From: Mactromeris polynyma
Taxonomy: Eukaryota > Mollusca > Bivalvia > Venerida > Mactridae
DNA: 64,000 nucleotides
Assembly: GCA_032209605.1 (NCBI GenBank)
Contig: JASFXZ010000035.1
Span: forward strand, 6,301,748-6,365,747
Direction of reading: 5' to 3'
Shown piece by piece: positions 1 through 12,375 of the stretch. Numbering within the stretch: position 1 is the stretch's first letter; every line of letters starts with the position of its first letter. The translations under genes were made by a program, and so were the position numbers. The notes under the pieces were generated by a model. The model searched no databases and was not told the DNA's origin. It saw nothing but the letters and a program-made list of their open reading frames with translations.

Positions 1-2434
1 TTTGTTTTCAAGTGCACTTTGAGTACAGTTCTAAACTTCTAAATGACAGTAGATGACTAAAAAAAAACGTGAATGCCAAAATGTTGCTAAATTTGTGAGA
101 AATTTATGACAATATATTTCGTATAAACTGAAACCGATCTGGCAAAATGAGCATGAAATAAAACATGGTCATTGTACAAACTGACCACCATGTAAACTGG
201 ACGCTAGAAAATACAGTTTTGATTCCTTTTGATACCGATAGGATGCTGTCAATTTTTGTCAGCTACAAGTGATTACGACAAGCCTAAATATGATGTTAGT
301 ATTAATATGATGGGAAGGTTAGCAAGTTATTAATTTCAATTGATTAGGCTGAGATTAATCTTGTAAATTATGCATGTTCATCAGCTACTTAATATATCAA
401 TGTGTACTTTGTATGTATAAGCATATATCAAGTGTTTAATGGGTTCAATGATTCAAGAGATGCGAAAAACGAAAAAAGAAGGGGAGAATGATGGAAGGAA
501 AGACGTGAATGAAGTACGGAAGAAATAAAGAAGAAGGAAGGAATAACGTAACCGGTTATCGCATGAATGAATAGAGTAAATATAGACAATGAATAAAGAG
601 CGAAAAGTGATAACAGAGAACGAAAAGGATCATACAGAACGAAAAGAGATATCAAAGAACGAAAAGTGGGTTAAAGAATGGCAAAGAGAATGGAAGGAAG
701 AATTGAAGCACACAGAGAAGTACCAACATTCAGAACAAACAAGCAAGAGAAAGAAGGAAAGATCAAAATGTAACAATCCAGCGGTCAACTCCTTCACTTT
801 ATCACACTTGTGTTTCACTGATTTTCTTTGCTGTAACATTGTATGACTGTATATAGCTGATCATGTTTCTTTTTAATATTAAAATTGACGTTTAGATGCA
901 CAAAAACTAAGAGCACTATCTATCACTGAAGGAAGCACGATGTGTAGCACATTGTTTTGAGCACATGGTGGTTACTTCTTCCTGTGCAGCAATTAAGCAG
1001 AAAAAACACACATATCAGTCGGGATTGTTTAAGCATTATATAAATACACATGTAGTTCTTTAACAAATCCACAACAATATAACAATAAAATGTCTCGATC
1101 ACCAAATGACAAAAAAAGATATATACAATAACTTTGAAATAGTATTTTTATAAACGACACAATAAACCTTATTTAACGACCAAACACAACATTTTAAGCA
1201 GTCTGGTCATTCAGTCGATGTCAACCAATAAGACAAAGGTCCTGTTGAGTTTGAGTCTTTCACACCAAGTGCGCCTACTGCGCTATTTAGTCTGAGCCTG
1301 CGCTAAATGCAGTGCAGAGCAAAGTTAACCGTTAAATTCGCGAAAAGTCTGGCACTGAAAAATTGAAGCATGCACTATAGACGCATTCATCAAACGATAC
1401 GCCCAAACAACCCTCAACTACAACCTTAAAACACAGTCTCCTTCCTCGTGAGTGATTAATATTTAACTGCATACCGTATACCAATTAAGACCATCCTTGC
1501 AAATACAGTAGATGAGATATATACCTTAAATCAGTCGCTTACATCATCACAAAAATAAATCCACCCATACGTTTGTAAGCAAGCGTCTGTCTGCTCACGA
1601 GTATTTATAATGTTACATATGTTGTCATAACCAACACGTGGAAATTAATCATCAAAACAGTTCAACTCAATTTTAAATTATAAACTCAACGAAGCCTTAA
1701 GATAGCATCCAGCCTAACTTGTCCCACCTGATGTGAAAATTAGGCACAAGACATATGGCTATTTTGTTGACAACTCTTATTTTGTCAAATTCTTTACACG
1801 CACCAGAATTTAATTTCAGCAGTAGAATCTTAAAGTAAATTTCTTTTAAAAAAATACTTTTGTTCGTGTAAACGTTTTTAGATATGTGTTTGTAATTAAA
1901 ATGTTACCATATGTGCATTTTGTACATTTCTTTGGCACACAGCCAAGATCATGTCCTCACGAATAAATAAAATTAAATAAATGCACGGGTTAATGTGTCT
2001 TTAATACTTTCACAATCCTTACTACATTTTTGTTATTAAATTGACACCAGCCTAGAGAGGCGAAGTTTACGACACCAATGATGAATCGACACAGCTTAGT
2101 GCACGTTTTTTGAAGAGACTGTAAAATTGTGAGGACGAGTTGCAACCAAAATTACATCAAGTTTCAGATTTATTGTTTGAAAACACTCGGATGCGTAGCT
2201 ATTTGATACGACCATACTGGTGGAAGTTTTATGAAATGACCGACTTGTGAGCCTTTTACCTACTCCCTAACAACATCGAGTTCTCTCCAACATACTTTCT
2301 CTCCGTACAGACGCCCAGCTCTACATTTGGTCATAAGAACGTTGGGACTGGTGATTTCGAATTCACACGGTCAATTCATCAACAGTTATACTTTACCATG
2401 ATAGGCAAAGATATTGACTTAGAGAAAATAAAAC
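1..2434. other. Intergenic, no gene seen
   Basis: I see no coding region in this stretch. The open frames are short, AT-rich or low in complexity. Positions about 440-770 are a purine-rich tract (GAA/GAAA-like on the plus strand) that makes a lysine- and glutamate-rich open frame of no recognisable identity. The rest is unique-looking AT-rich DNA. Confidence 0.6.
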
Positions 2435-2534
2435 TTATGCATCGTGGAAGTACAAACAGCGATAGAAGACAACAACATACACAATTCTTTGGACGACAAA
2501 AGGCAACTCATAAAAAAGACAGGAAAGATACAAA

Positions 2535-3679
2535 AACAACTCATAAACAATACTCGGGCTAATCATACACACCACACAAACAATACTCGGGCTATACATA
2601 CACACCACACAAACAATACTCGGGCTATACATACACACCACACAAACAATACTCGGGCTAATCATACACAACACACAAACAATACTCGGGCTAATCATAC
2701 ACACCACACAAACAATACTCGGGCTATACATACACACCACACAAACAATACTCGGGCTATACATACACAACACACAAACAATACTCGGGCTATACATACA
2801 CAACACACAAACAATACTCGGGCTATACATACACACCACACAAACAATACTCGGGCTAATCATACACACCACACAAACAATACTCGGGCTATACATACAC
2901 AACACACAAACAATACTCGGGCTATACATACACACCGCACAAACAATACTCGGGCTATACATACACAACACACAAACAATACTCGGGCTATACATACACA
3001 ACTCATAAACAATACTCGGGCTATACATACACACCACACAAACAATACTCGGGCTATACATACACAACACATAAACAATACTCGGGCTATACATACACAA
3101 CACACAAACAATACTCGGGCTATACATACACAACACATAAACAATACTCGGGCTATACATACACAACACATAAACAATACTCGGGCTATACATACACAAC
3201 ACATAAACAATACTCGGGCTATACATACACAATACACAAACAATACTCGGGCTATACATACACAACACATAAACAATACTCGGGCTATACATACACAACA
3301 CATAAACAATACTCGGGCTATACATACACAACACATAAACAATACTCGGGCTATACATACACAACACACAAACAATACTCGGGCTATACATACACAACAC
3401 ATAAACAATACTCGGGCTATACATACACAACACACAAACAATACTCGGGCTATACATACACAACACACAAACAATACTCGGGCTATACATACACACCACA
3501 CAAACAATACTCGGGCTAATCATACACAACACACAAACAATACTCGGACTATACATACACACCACACAAACAATACTCTTGCTATACATACACACCACAC
3601 AAACAATACTCTTGCTATACATACACAACACAAAAACAATACTCGGGCTATACATACACAACACACAAACAATACTCGA
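2535..3679. repeat. 33-bp minisatellite array A, about 35 copies
   Basis: A tandem array with a period of exactly 33 bp. Each unit carries the core ACACAAACAATACTCGGGCT followed by ATACATAC. Copies differ mainly at a few positions (ACACACC versus ACACAAC, ATAAAC versus CAAAC, CTATAC versus CTAATC). Because 33 is divisible by three and the monomer lacks stops in several frames, long open frames result: plus strand with an 11-residue repeat NNTRAIHTQHT, minus strand with YSPSIVCVLCM. Variation between copies changes residues freely, so I read this as non-coding. Up to about 4024 the flank is made of degenerate copies. Confidence 0.93.
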
Positions 3680-4252
3680 CGATCCAAAGACGGCAAATAA
3701 ACAATACAAGTACGATACACAAACAAAACAAGTTGAAGAACAATACTCATTAACAATACTTTGACAATACAAGACAACATATAAACAATATTCGGCGATA
3801 CAGACAGCATTTAAACAATACTTGAAAATACAAAGACAACATCTACGCAATACTTGAGCATAAGCAATACTTGGCAATACGAGTATAAACACACAAACAA
3901 TGCTAGACCTGTACAAATACAACATATAAACAATAACTGGCGAAACAAAGATAATGTACATAAACAATAGTAGAGCGATACAAACATAACACATTAAAAT
4001 GGCAATAAAACGATAATTGGCCATACGATGACACCATAAACTGTGCTTGTACGTTACAAATTAAACACATAAGTACTTCTAAAGCAATCTAAATAAACCG
4101 ATAAAAAGACAACATGAACAAGACGAGGCGATACATATACAACACATAAGTATTATTAATACAAGAACGATTCTAAGACGACACACACACTATACAAAGA
4201 CTTTATGAAGATGACGCATAATAATACAAGGAGGCTACACTGACGAAACATC
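3680..4252. repeat. Degenerate spacer between the two 33-bp arrays
   Basis: Irregularly spaced AACAATAC motifs, with variable intervening sequence, look like decayed monomers of the neighbouring arrays. The minus strand stays open through 3680-4024, in continuity with array A. That is expected if this DNA derives from stop-poor monomers. No gene is recognised. Confidence 0.55.
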
Positions 4253-6072
4253 AACAACACATAACCAATACAGGGTGGATGCAAAGACAACACATAAACA
4301 ATACAGGATGGATGCAAAGACAACACATAAACAATACAGGGCGGATGCAAAGACAACACATAAACAATACAGGGCGGATGCAAAGACAACACATAACCAA
4401 TACAGGATGGATGCAAAGACAACACATAAACAATACAGGATGGATGCAAAGACAACACATAACCAATACAGGGTGGATGCAAAGACAACACATAACCAAT
4501 ACAGGGTGGATGCAAAGACAACACATAACCAATACAGGATGGATGCAAAGACAACACATAACCAATACAGGATGGATGCAAAGACACCACATAAACAATA
4601 CAGGGCGGATACAATGACAACACATAAACAATACAGGATGGATGCAAAGACAACACATAACCAATACAGGATGGATGCAAAGACAACACATAACCAATAC
4701 AGGATGGATGCAAAGACAACACATAACCAATACAGGATGGATGCAAAGACAACACATAACCAATACAGGATGGATGCAAAGACAACACATAAACAATACA
4801 GGGTGGATGCAAAGACAACACATAACCAATACAGGATGGATGCAAAGACAACACATAAACAATACAGGGCGGATGCAATGACAACACATAAACAATACAG
4901 GGTGGATGCGAAGACAATACATAAATAATACAGGGTGGATGCAAAGACGACACATAAACAATACAGGGTGGATGCGAAGACAATACATAAACAATACAGG
5001 GTGGATGCAAAGACGACACATAAACAATAAAGGGTGGATGCAATGACGACACGTAAGCAATACAGGGTGGATGCAATGACGACACATAGACAATACAGGA
5101 TGGATGCAAAGACGACACATAGACAATACAGGGCGGATGCAATGACGACACATAGACAATACAGGATGGATGCAATGACGACACATAGACAATACAGGAT
5201 GGATGCAAAGACGACACATAGACAATACAGGATGGATGCAAAGACGACACATAGACAATACAGGATGGATGCAAAGACGACACATAGACAATACAGGATG
5301 GATGCAAAGACGACACATAGACAATACAGGATGGATGCAAAGACGACACATAGACAATACAGGGCGGATGCAATGACGACACATAGCCAATACAGGGTGG
5401 ATGCAATGACGAGACAAACAATATAGGGTGGATGCAAAGACGACACATAAACCATACAGGGTGGATGCAATGACGAGACAAACCATACAGGGTGGATGCA
5501 ATGACGACACATAGCCAATACAGGGTGGATGCAATGACGAGACAAACAATACAGGGTGGATGCAAAGACGACACATAGCCAATACAGGGTGGATGCAATG
5601 ACGAGACAAACAATACAGGGCGGATGCAATGACGACACATAGACAATACAGGGTGGATGCAATGACGACACATAGCCAATACAGGGCGGATGCAATGACG
5701 ACACATAGCCAATACAGGGTGGATGCAATGACGACACATAGCCAATACAGGGTGGATGCAATGACGACACATAGACAATACAGGGCGGATGCAATGACGA
5801 CACATAGCCAATACAGGGTGGATGCAATGACGAGACAAACAATACAGGATGGATGCAAAGACGACACATAGACAATACAGGATGGATGCAATGACGACAC
5901 ATAGACAATACAGGATGGATGCAAAGACGACACATAGACAATACAGGGTGGATGCAATGACGACACATAAACAATACAGGGTGGATGCAATGGCGACACA
6001 TAGACAATACAGGGTGGATGCAAAGAAGACACATAAACAGTACAGGGTGAATGCAATGACGACACATAAACA
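4253..6072. repeat. 33-bp minisatellite array B, about 55 copies
   Basis: A second tandem array, also with a 33-bp period, of units that share ACACATAAACAATAC with array A but continue as AGGGTGGATGCAAAGACA. Variants are grouped: ACATAACC and ACATAAAC types dominate before about 5030, while ACATAGAC and ACATAGCC types with GACGACAC dominate after it. Several copies at 5400-5620 are shortened by loss of part of the unit (GACGAGACAAAC). All three minus-strand frames are free of stops for roughly 1.9 kb. I interpret this as a by-product of the monomer, not as a protein. Confidence 0.93.
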
Positions 6073-8354
6073 TGAACAATACATAAACGACGTAGATACA
6101 AAACAAACAATACATTGATAAACACACACAAACGTGCATGCATACTACATATCGTACGTCAATATCACAAGGAAATCACATACAGAGACTGAAAACGAAA
6201 CCACACAAGCAACATACGGACAACTTACGGAGTTACATTAACACTCGGTTGTAATGATGCAATTTTTCAGTCTAGACTCATAGCATGTTCATGTCATTAC
6301 TGTGCACAGGGCCAAGAGAATAATAGTAAAGGAAGGTGTGCCAAGTGGTATTTGCCCAGGCAGTTGATTGCAAATGGAATATCTGATCTCATTTGTAAAT
6401 CATTTTTAGCATACTCTGTTTCATAGATATTACTTACGCAGATCACTTGGGCTGAAGACGCATCTATGTCTTATAAAATACTTCAAAACATTTCACACGA
6501 AATGCCGAATGCATCCTAGAGGTTCACCGTTTCTTAGGTAAAGTCATGGAATTACATGTTCTAGGTATGAAATCATGAATCTCAAGATATTTTTGGAAAG
6601 CATGTTTTCGGAAAGCATGTTTCAATCTAATTTGTGTAAAAAATGTATATGACTGATTCCAATGTATGATTTATTGTTGTGCAATACCATCTACTTACAT
6701 GTTGACAAAATATATATAAGCATGTGTGTTGTATATCTAGATGATGTACGTTGTACAAGTCTTAATAGTTGTCTGTTCTGTTCTGTTCTGTTAAATAGTG
6801 ACATTTGAAAATTAATAATTAATTATTAGACCAAGAATTTCACGATTTCATATTCCAATGAAAAGTTAACTAGGGATAACAATTTAACAAATGAAGACAT
6901 CCCAGGTGAAAAAATACAATGGTTTGTTTGTTTTTACCGACGTTCTACAGAATTATTTAACTAGCAAATTGTAAGACGTGATAAATGTATACCAAACATT
7001 CCGTATTACTCCGCCATTTTCATAAAACACGACATAAATAGGTTTCGATCTACATGTTTGAGAATTTAGTTTAGGGACAATTATAATGATAAAACAACAA
7101 ACTGCAGTGTTTAAGTAACAAAGTACAAACATAAGCAGCACTATGTTATGTAAATAATACCCATCACGTGTTTAATGTCAGATTCTGAAGGAGTACAGTA
7201 ACGTTCCTGTCCTAGACATTGAACTTTACTTTAGTTGTTGACGGTACAGTTCGATTTGTAGGTCAATAATATCACTGCACTTGTCAATCCAACATTAATA
7301 TGCAATGAATTCATCAATCAGTACTGCACACTCAGGGTCGTAGCCAGATATTGATTTTACAGACGGCACAATTTCACAAACTTGTTAAGGTGGTCAGGGG
7401 ACATGCCCTCCCCCCGGACAACTGGGTACAGAATCCATTTACCAAGTTTTCCTGATATCCGAGAAACATTTGGAGATAACCATTTTTATCAAAAATACTA
7501 ATTAAAAATGAACCTCTACAAGAATTCTACACAAGGCAAATGGCTCCGTTTGTCACAGTGTTGCTACGGCCCCGAGTCACTGTTCATATACATGTAGTTA
7601 AAAAATCAACGATTCGCCTAATCGGTAAATGAGTCCCAAGCTGGGGTCTCAAATTTGGGGTCAAAACAAAACTGTGCGTATATATACATACATTTGTATA
7701 CATTTAGATAACAGAATATCACTATTGTCATACATTGAATGCTTACAGATTAAAGTTCACTGTTGTGTCAAATAAGTTATTTAGCTGCTATATATAAGAT
7801 ATAACATTTTTCACAACGTCTTCGTTTGGGCAATCATAGCGTCGTGTCTCATGTCGCTTACATTGTTGACTGGGTTAGTGTTTTTAGGAAAGGTACATGA
7901 TCGGATTGATATATTATGTGACACGAACAAATCAATTAAGATGTACACATTGTGTGAATGACCAAATCCTAGATGTCAACATACGTTGATCACCTGTAAT
8001 TACTATGTCAGTTTTATGATTACTACGTGTCGTCCTATTGCACTTAGACAATGGGGGTCGATCAAAAAATGGTTCGAGATAAAACAAGAAATATCTTGAA
8101 AAAAGATGGTCGGCGCAATTTGAAGGTTAAGATTTGTTGTGCAACATATAAAATGCCGAGATGTTACGATTGCTGGTCACTCCAGATCCACAATGGATTT
8201 CGGTAAGGTAACACACACCCTTATCCGCGTCAAGGTCACACACGTTGTTCGATTGAAGAACAGTTGGTTTAATGGGTAACTCAAGATTTGATTGGTTTAC
8301 ACAACACTGAAATGCAAATAGCTAAGCCAAGTTAGTACGGCTGTGACGAAAAAA
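6073..8354. other. Intergenic with microsatellite and decayed TIR element
   Basis: No gene is seen. A short (TTCTG)n microsatellite lies at about 6773-6792. Positions 7333-7345 (CAGGGTCGTAGCC) and about 7563-7576 (GCTACGGCCCCGAG) are imperfectly inverted and could be the ends of an old hAT-like element, but no target duplication is clear. Confidence 0.45.
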
Positions 8355-8465
8355 CTGTAATGGGACTTTCAGTCCCATACACTACAAGGACCATAAAAAG
8401 AAGGGAAATCACAGACAGGCACCTGGGTCGAACCATCGACCTTCCGTTAACCAGCTGAATGGCTT
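8355..8465 (-). repeat. tRNA-derived SINE fragment
   Basis: On the minus strand the sequence reads as a tRNA-like head with a B-box GGTTCGACCC (plus-strand 8425-8434) followed by a short non-tRNA body. At 8361-8377 there is a small perfect hairpin, TGGGACT-TTC-AGTCCCA. The A-box is weak, so this is more likely a decayed SINE than a tRNA gene. Confidence 0.5.
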
Positions 8466-11358
8466 ATTCACACATTCTATACCCCGGGTAGAGATAAAAC
8501 AATTGACTATAATACACAATGGTATCAGAAAGCAAGCAGTCGATTTGCATACTACATTTGACGAACTGGATAGAACTAAGTGCCGCACTATGGCGCTTAG
8601 ACTCGAAGGGTCGATCCGAAAGTTTGAAATAAACGATCAAAGGCAATTCACCTGACTAGTAGATAAATACTAGTAAACCATTATTGTACAGATGCAGAAT
8701 TTGTCTATGTAGAATATTGCAATGCTTGTACTTAAGAATGTTTAACATCTCTAACGGTGTATGAGGTATTTCTATCATCTGTGACGTTCGCCTATTGCAG
8801 TCTGAAAACCTTTGAAAATGAGCAACATAGGTATATACATGTATGATGCTAAATTCACATGTATATAAAGACGCAGAACACTATTGTTAGCGGCTAGATT
8901 ATGAGTTGTTCTTAAAGCCAGTGCTTGCCTTAAATATGGATTATTTGAAAGATGAATCATGTCTAGAAACTCAAACCATTTCGTTCAATATGCATGTGTT
9001 GCTCTTTGATATAATGCTTATAATATTGCATCAGAGTTCACACCATTTATCTTTATCTACCCAAGATAATTTGCAAATTTTTCAGTAATTTGTGTAGCAC
9101 ATATATGCATATATCGACATTGAGTCCACCAATATGTTTGTTTTTTTCTACATATTATTGCATGCAATGATACGGCATGATAATTTACTTAACTATCAGG
9201 ACTGTCCCGGTTGGTCGTACATATAGGTATAAAAATGCGTAGGGGGACTATATCTTATTTATTCATAATATTTTTTATTAAATAGTGCCAATTTAATGGG
9301 GATTAAGTCAATAAAAATATTAAGCTATATTACCACAATATATTTACGTAGAAATTATCAACATCAATGGGGTCCGCGAACTTTTTGGACATACCTCGTA
9401 AATTTACCGTAAGCTCTCAGAAAATAGAGAAATATGTCAATAAAAGTGACTGCCACATTGTCGTAACGTGTATATTACGATGCGATGTTTTATTGTTGTC
9501 CTATAGGTTATTATCATCCCGCTATTATCCATATGTTGTTATTACGACGAAATACCGAAGTGTTTAACCACGCATAAAAACCTTTCACGAATTCCTAAAC
9601 ATTCTGATTACGTGCTTTGTCCATTCATATTCCTGTAATTTCCTCGCGTCAATATGGGTTTCTAAAGAACAGGAGAACTTAATGACAACATATATCGAAC
9701 AATAAGTATAGACGTTCTTTGTAATTACAATAATAAAATAAACGAATACATCGTAAGATATGTCGGAATGATTTTGCACGTGGGGGTAATCGGAAGTTGG
9801 ATATCACAGTTCAATTAGATACATAAAAACGCAATTCAAGGTTTTTACGTAGACTGTAGCAATGATTCATTTAGATAAGCCAATGGATACACACGTCTAT
9901 ACTGTTCAATTCTTAAATGTCTTTGATTTAAACAAAGTTTACATACATGTCTTTTCAAGAGGAAGATATCTGACTTTCATGCGTTGGGCAAAATCACATA
10001 GGTATTTAGACAAATAGAGCTTGGGCAAATGTATCCCGTGATCTGCTTTGAGCTAGAACCAAGCATCCATTCACACACCCTTATACCAGCCCTGTGTTCA
10101 GTTACGGCTAACAGTCGATCACGTTTTGTATTGAATCCCTGGCCCACCGTATCACATCGACTGCACACGGAGAACCAAATTGCAAAAAGTTACGAAACGT
10201 GAACCGCAAATACCTTCACTGAACGCAGGGTCGAAAATAACAAACATAAAGTCAATGGAAAACTCATCTGGTGATACAATTTCCATGTTCGTTTGTAACA
10301 TACACCATGGGGTAGCTAATAAATATCGTGCTGTGTTACGTGTATATGAAGACATTGAAATGGTACAAACTAACCGGTCCAAAGCGGTACATCTATCTTC
10401 ATCCATCTTGTATGCGTGTGTCCCTTTCACTCTAGCAATTGTCAACATGTATGTATATTATTTTCATGTCCCAAAGTCCTTATGGTGTGACTGTGCACTT
10501 TGTATGTGGTATTTACAGTTCGACTTCTTCTTTCATTTGCAAATAGGTTATTCAAGATATTCAAGAACGGAGACGTCAGGCGTATCAAGGGGAGATAATT
10601 TAGAAAAATAATTAACAAAGTATAATGTCTGGCATGTTTAGAGTAATAAAATTGGTGAAAATGTTTTCTAAAGAAGACCCCGACAATATAATGATAATAG
10701 ATCTAGTAGCAATGTGTCAAGACTGAAAAAATTACATCGTAATGCGATTTGAGAAATGCTAATGGGCAATAACTCTGTTATAATAACGCACCGTGAAAGT
10801 AACACCAAGCTCTACATCATCGTTTCAGAATGAATGCAGTAAATAAGCAGGGTTAAAGAACGATGAAAAAAGAACTATCTTTAAACACGTTTTGTTGAAT
10901 CTAAGTGTCATTTGTAAAATGATTGATTAAAGAACGAAGTAATATGACAGTGCCAATTAAAAGTCTGACGGGATGAGTTATGACAAGCCGTATCATCATT
11001 TTATATTAACCCTACTTACGTTTCATAATTTGACGGCACTTTTATAAAAAACCTTGTCACACGAAAGACATATTCGAGTGTCAATGTAAAAATCGTCCTA
11101 AAAACGTATTCTTATTTATTATATGCAGACACACATGAATAAATGATACAGGTTTAAAGACCGGCTGTACCGTTTTGTTACCGGATTATTTTTGTTCATG
11201 TTATGTATGTAAGTTTTAGCGTTGACTGTCTATTATGGAGAGATATGATATATCTAAACTAATTAATTGCATGTTTCCTGTCGACGATGATTGCGTAATA
11301 TTGTATGAATAAATGCTGATTACGTGTAATTACTTCCTTTAGAACTTATTCTGAAAGT
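8466..11358. other. Intergenic, no gene seen
   Basis: No recognisable coding or RNA gene. The longest open frame (10180-10611, plus, 143 codons) overlaps an equally open frame on the other strand, and its product has no visible domain. I do not call it. Confidence 0.5.
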
Positions 11359-11625
11359 CAGGGCCCGTATTCACACATGTTTTTAAGACTGAATTTTAGA
11401 CTTAGACTTTAAAATTGCAAAAATTTAATTTACAAGCATTTCGTTTTCATTATACTTCAGCGGATCTATTTTTGCCTGAATATTTCTTGTTACTCACTCT
11501 ACACTTTTGCCATGTTTTTTTAAAAATATATTGTGTTACAATAACGTAGGCACAAAATGAAAAATTACAAATTTAAAGTCCAAGTCTGAGATTCAGTCAT
11601 AAAACATTTGTGAATACGGGACCTG
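11359..11625. mobile_element. Fold-back MITE, CAGGGCCCGTATTCAC family
   Basis: A 267-bp element with inverted arms of about 60 bp. The left arm begins CAGGGCCCGTATTCAC at 11359. The right arm ends GTGAATACGGGACCTG at 11625, whose reverse complement differs at one base. The arms continue inward with matching AAGACTGAA / TTCAGTC and AGACTTTAA / TTAAAGTC segments. No matching 8-bp target duplication is visible, so the superfamily is unresolved. The same arm sequence recurs in ATXN10 intron 7, where it has expanded into a 70-bp tandem array (38302-39580). Confidence 0.75.
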
Positions 11626-12174
11626 GTTTCAGTAAGATGTGTCTTTTTCCATTGCGCGAATGAATTAGATTCTATACGCGGAATAACACACCGTCTCCGA
11701 CGCTAAACCCGGTCTACTACGTACAGCGTGGATTTAGCCATTTCAGGGAATGACTAACAGAACCTTCCGTTTTAAGTACAGCTTGGGAATCTTTTTGTGC
11801 CTCCTGCGTGTGGTAGACCCGCCGTTGCTGTCCATTCTGTAATGCCTTTTCATTTGAGTAAATCTTTCTCTAAGCAAGGTCAACAACTTCGTCATTGTAA
11901 GTTGTAACTACTGATAAATGTGCGCATGTCATTACAACCAGCAAGAAGTAGAACAATGTACATGTACATTGTATTGTAAATCAATTGACATCAAACAGAT
12001 CAATCTTAGTGACAGACATGCGATGTAAGTAGCCTAGTTGTTGTAACGTGACAGTGACTGCCGTTGTATTTAAATCTACGAGAGGAAAGATTAGCAATTC
12101 TCAGTTAAAGTCTTCGTTCAGTTCAAATAACGGTACGGATATTAATAGATTATAATGGGGCTTTATATCACATT

Positions 12175-12375
12175 CACAGCCAAGGTTATATAGTGACTTT
12201 TCCAGGTGTTAGGTTGGTAGACGACCCTATGGGCCCCTTCTAGCATTATTTCTTAAGTCAGCTGGGTAGCTTCCTCACATACAATTTCTACAGCCCAGAT
12301 GGTATTCGAGCCCGCAGTTGTGAGGGACAAGTAATTTTACGTCAACGATTATGATTGCTCGGCTACAGACACCCC
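12175..12375 (-). repeat. tRNA-derived SINE
   Basis: On the minus strand there is an A-box-like TAGCCGAGC and a B-box-like GGGCTCGAATACC (plus-strand 12301-12313), followed by a non-tRNA body that extends toward lower coordinates. The B-box departs from consensus, so this is an old copy. Confidence 0.55.

Noticed and set aside
2435..6143. Very long open frames (up to 657 codons) on both strands as protein-coding genes
   Set aside because: They are produced by a stop-free 33-bp monomer. Several frames are open at once, and differences among copies alter residues without restraint.
10180..10611. 143-codon plus-strand frame as a gene
   Set aside because: No recognisable motif, an overlapping open frame on the other strand, and no splice or promoter context.
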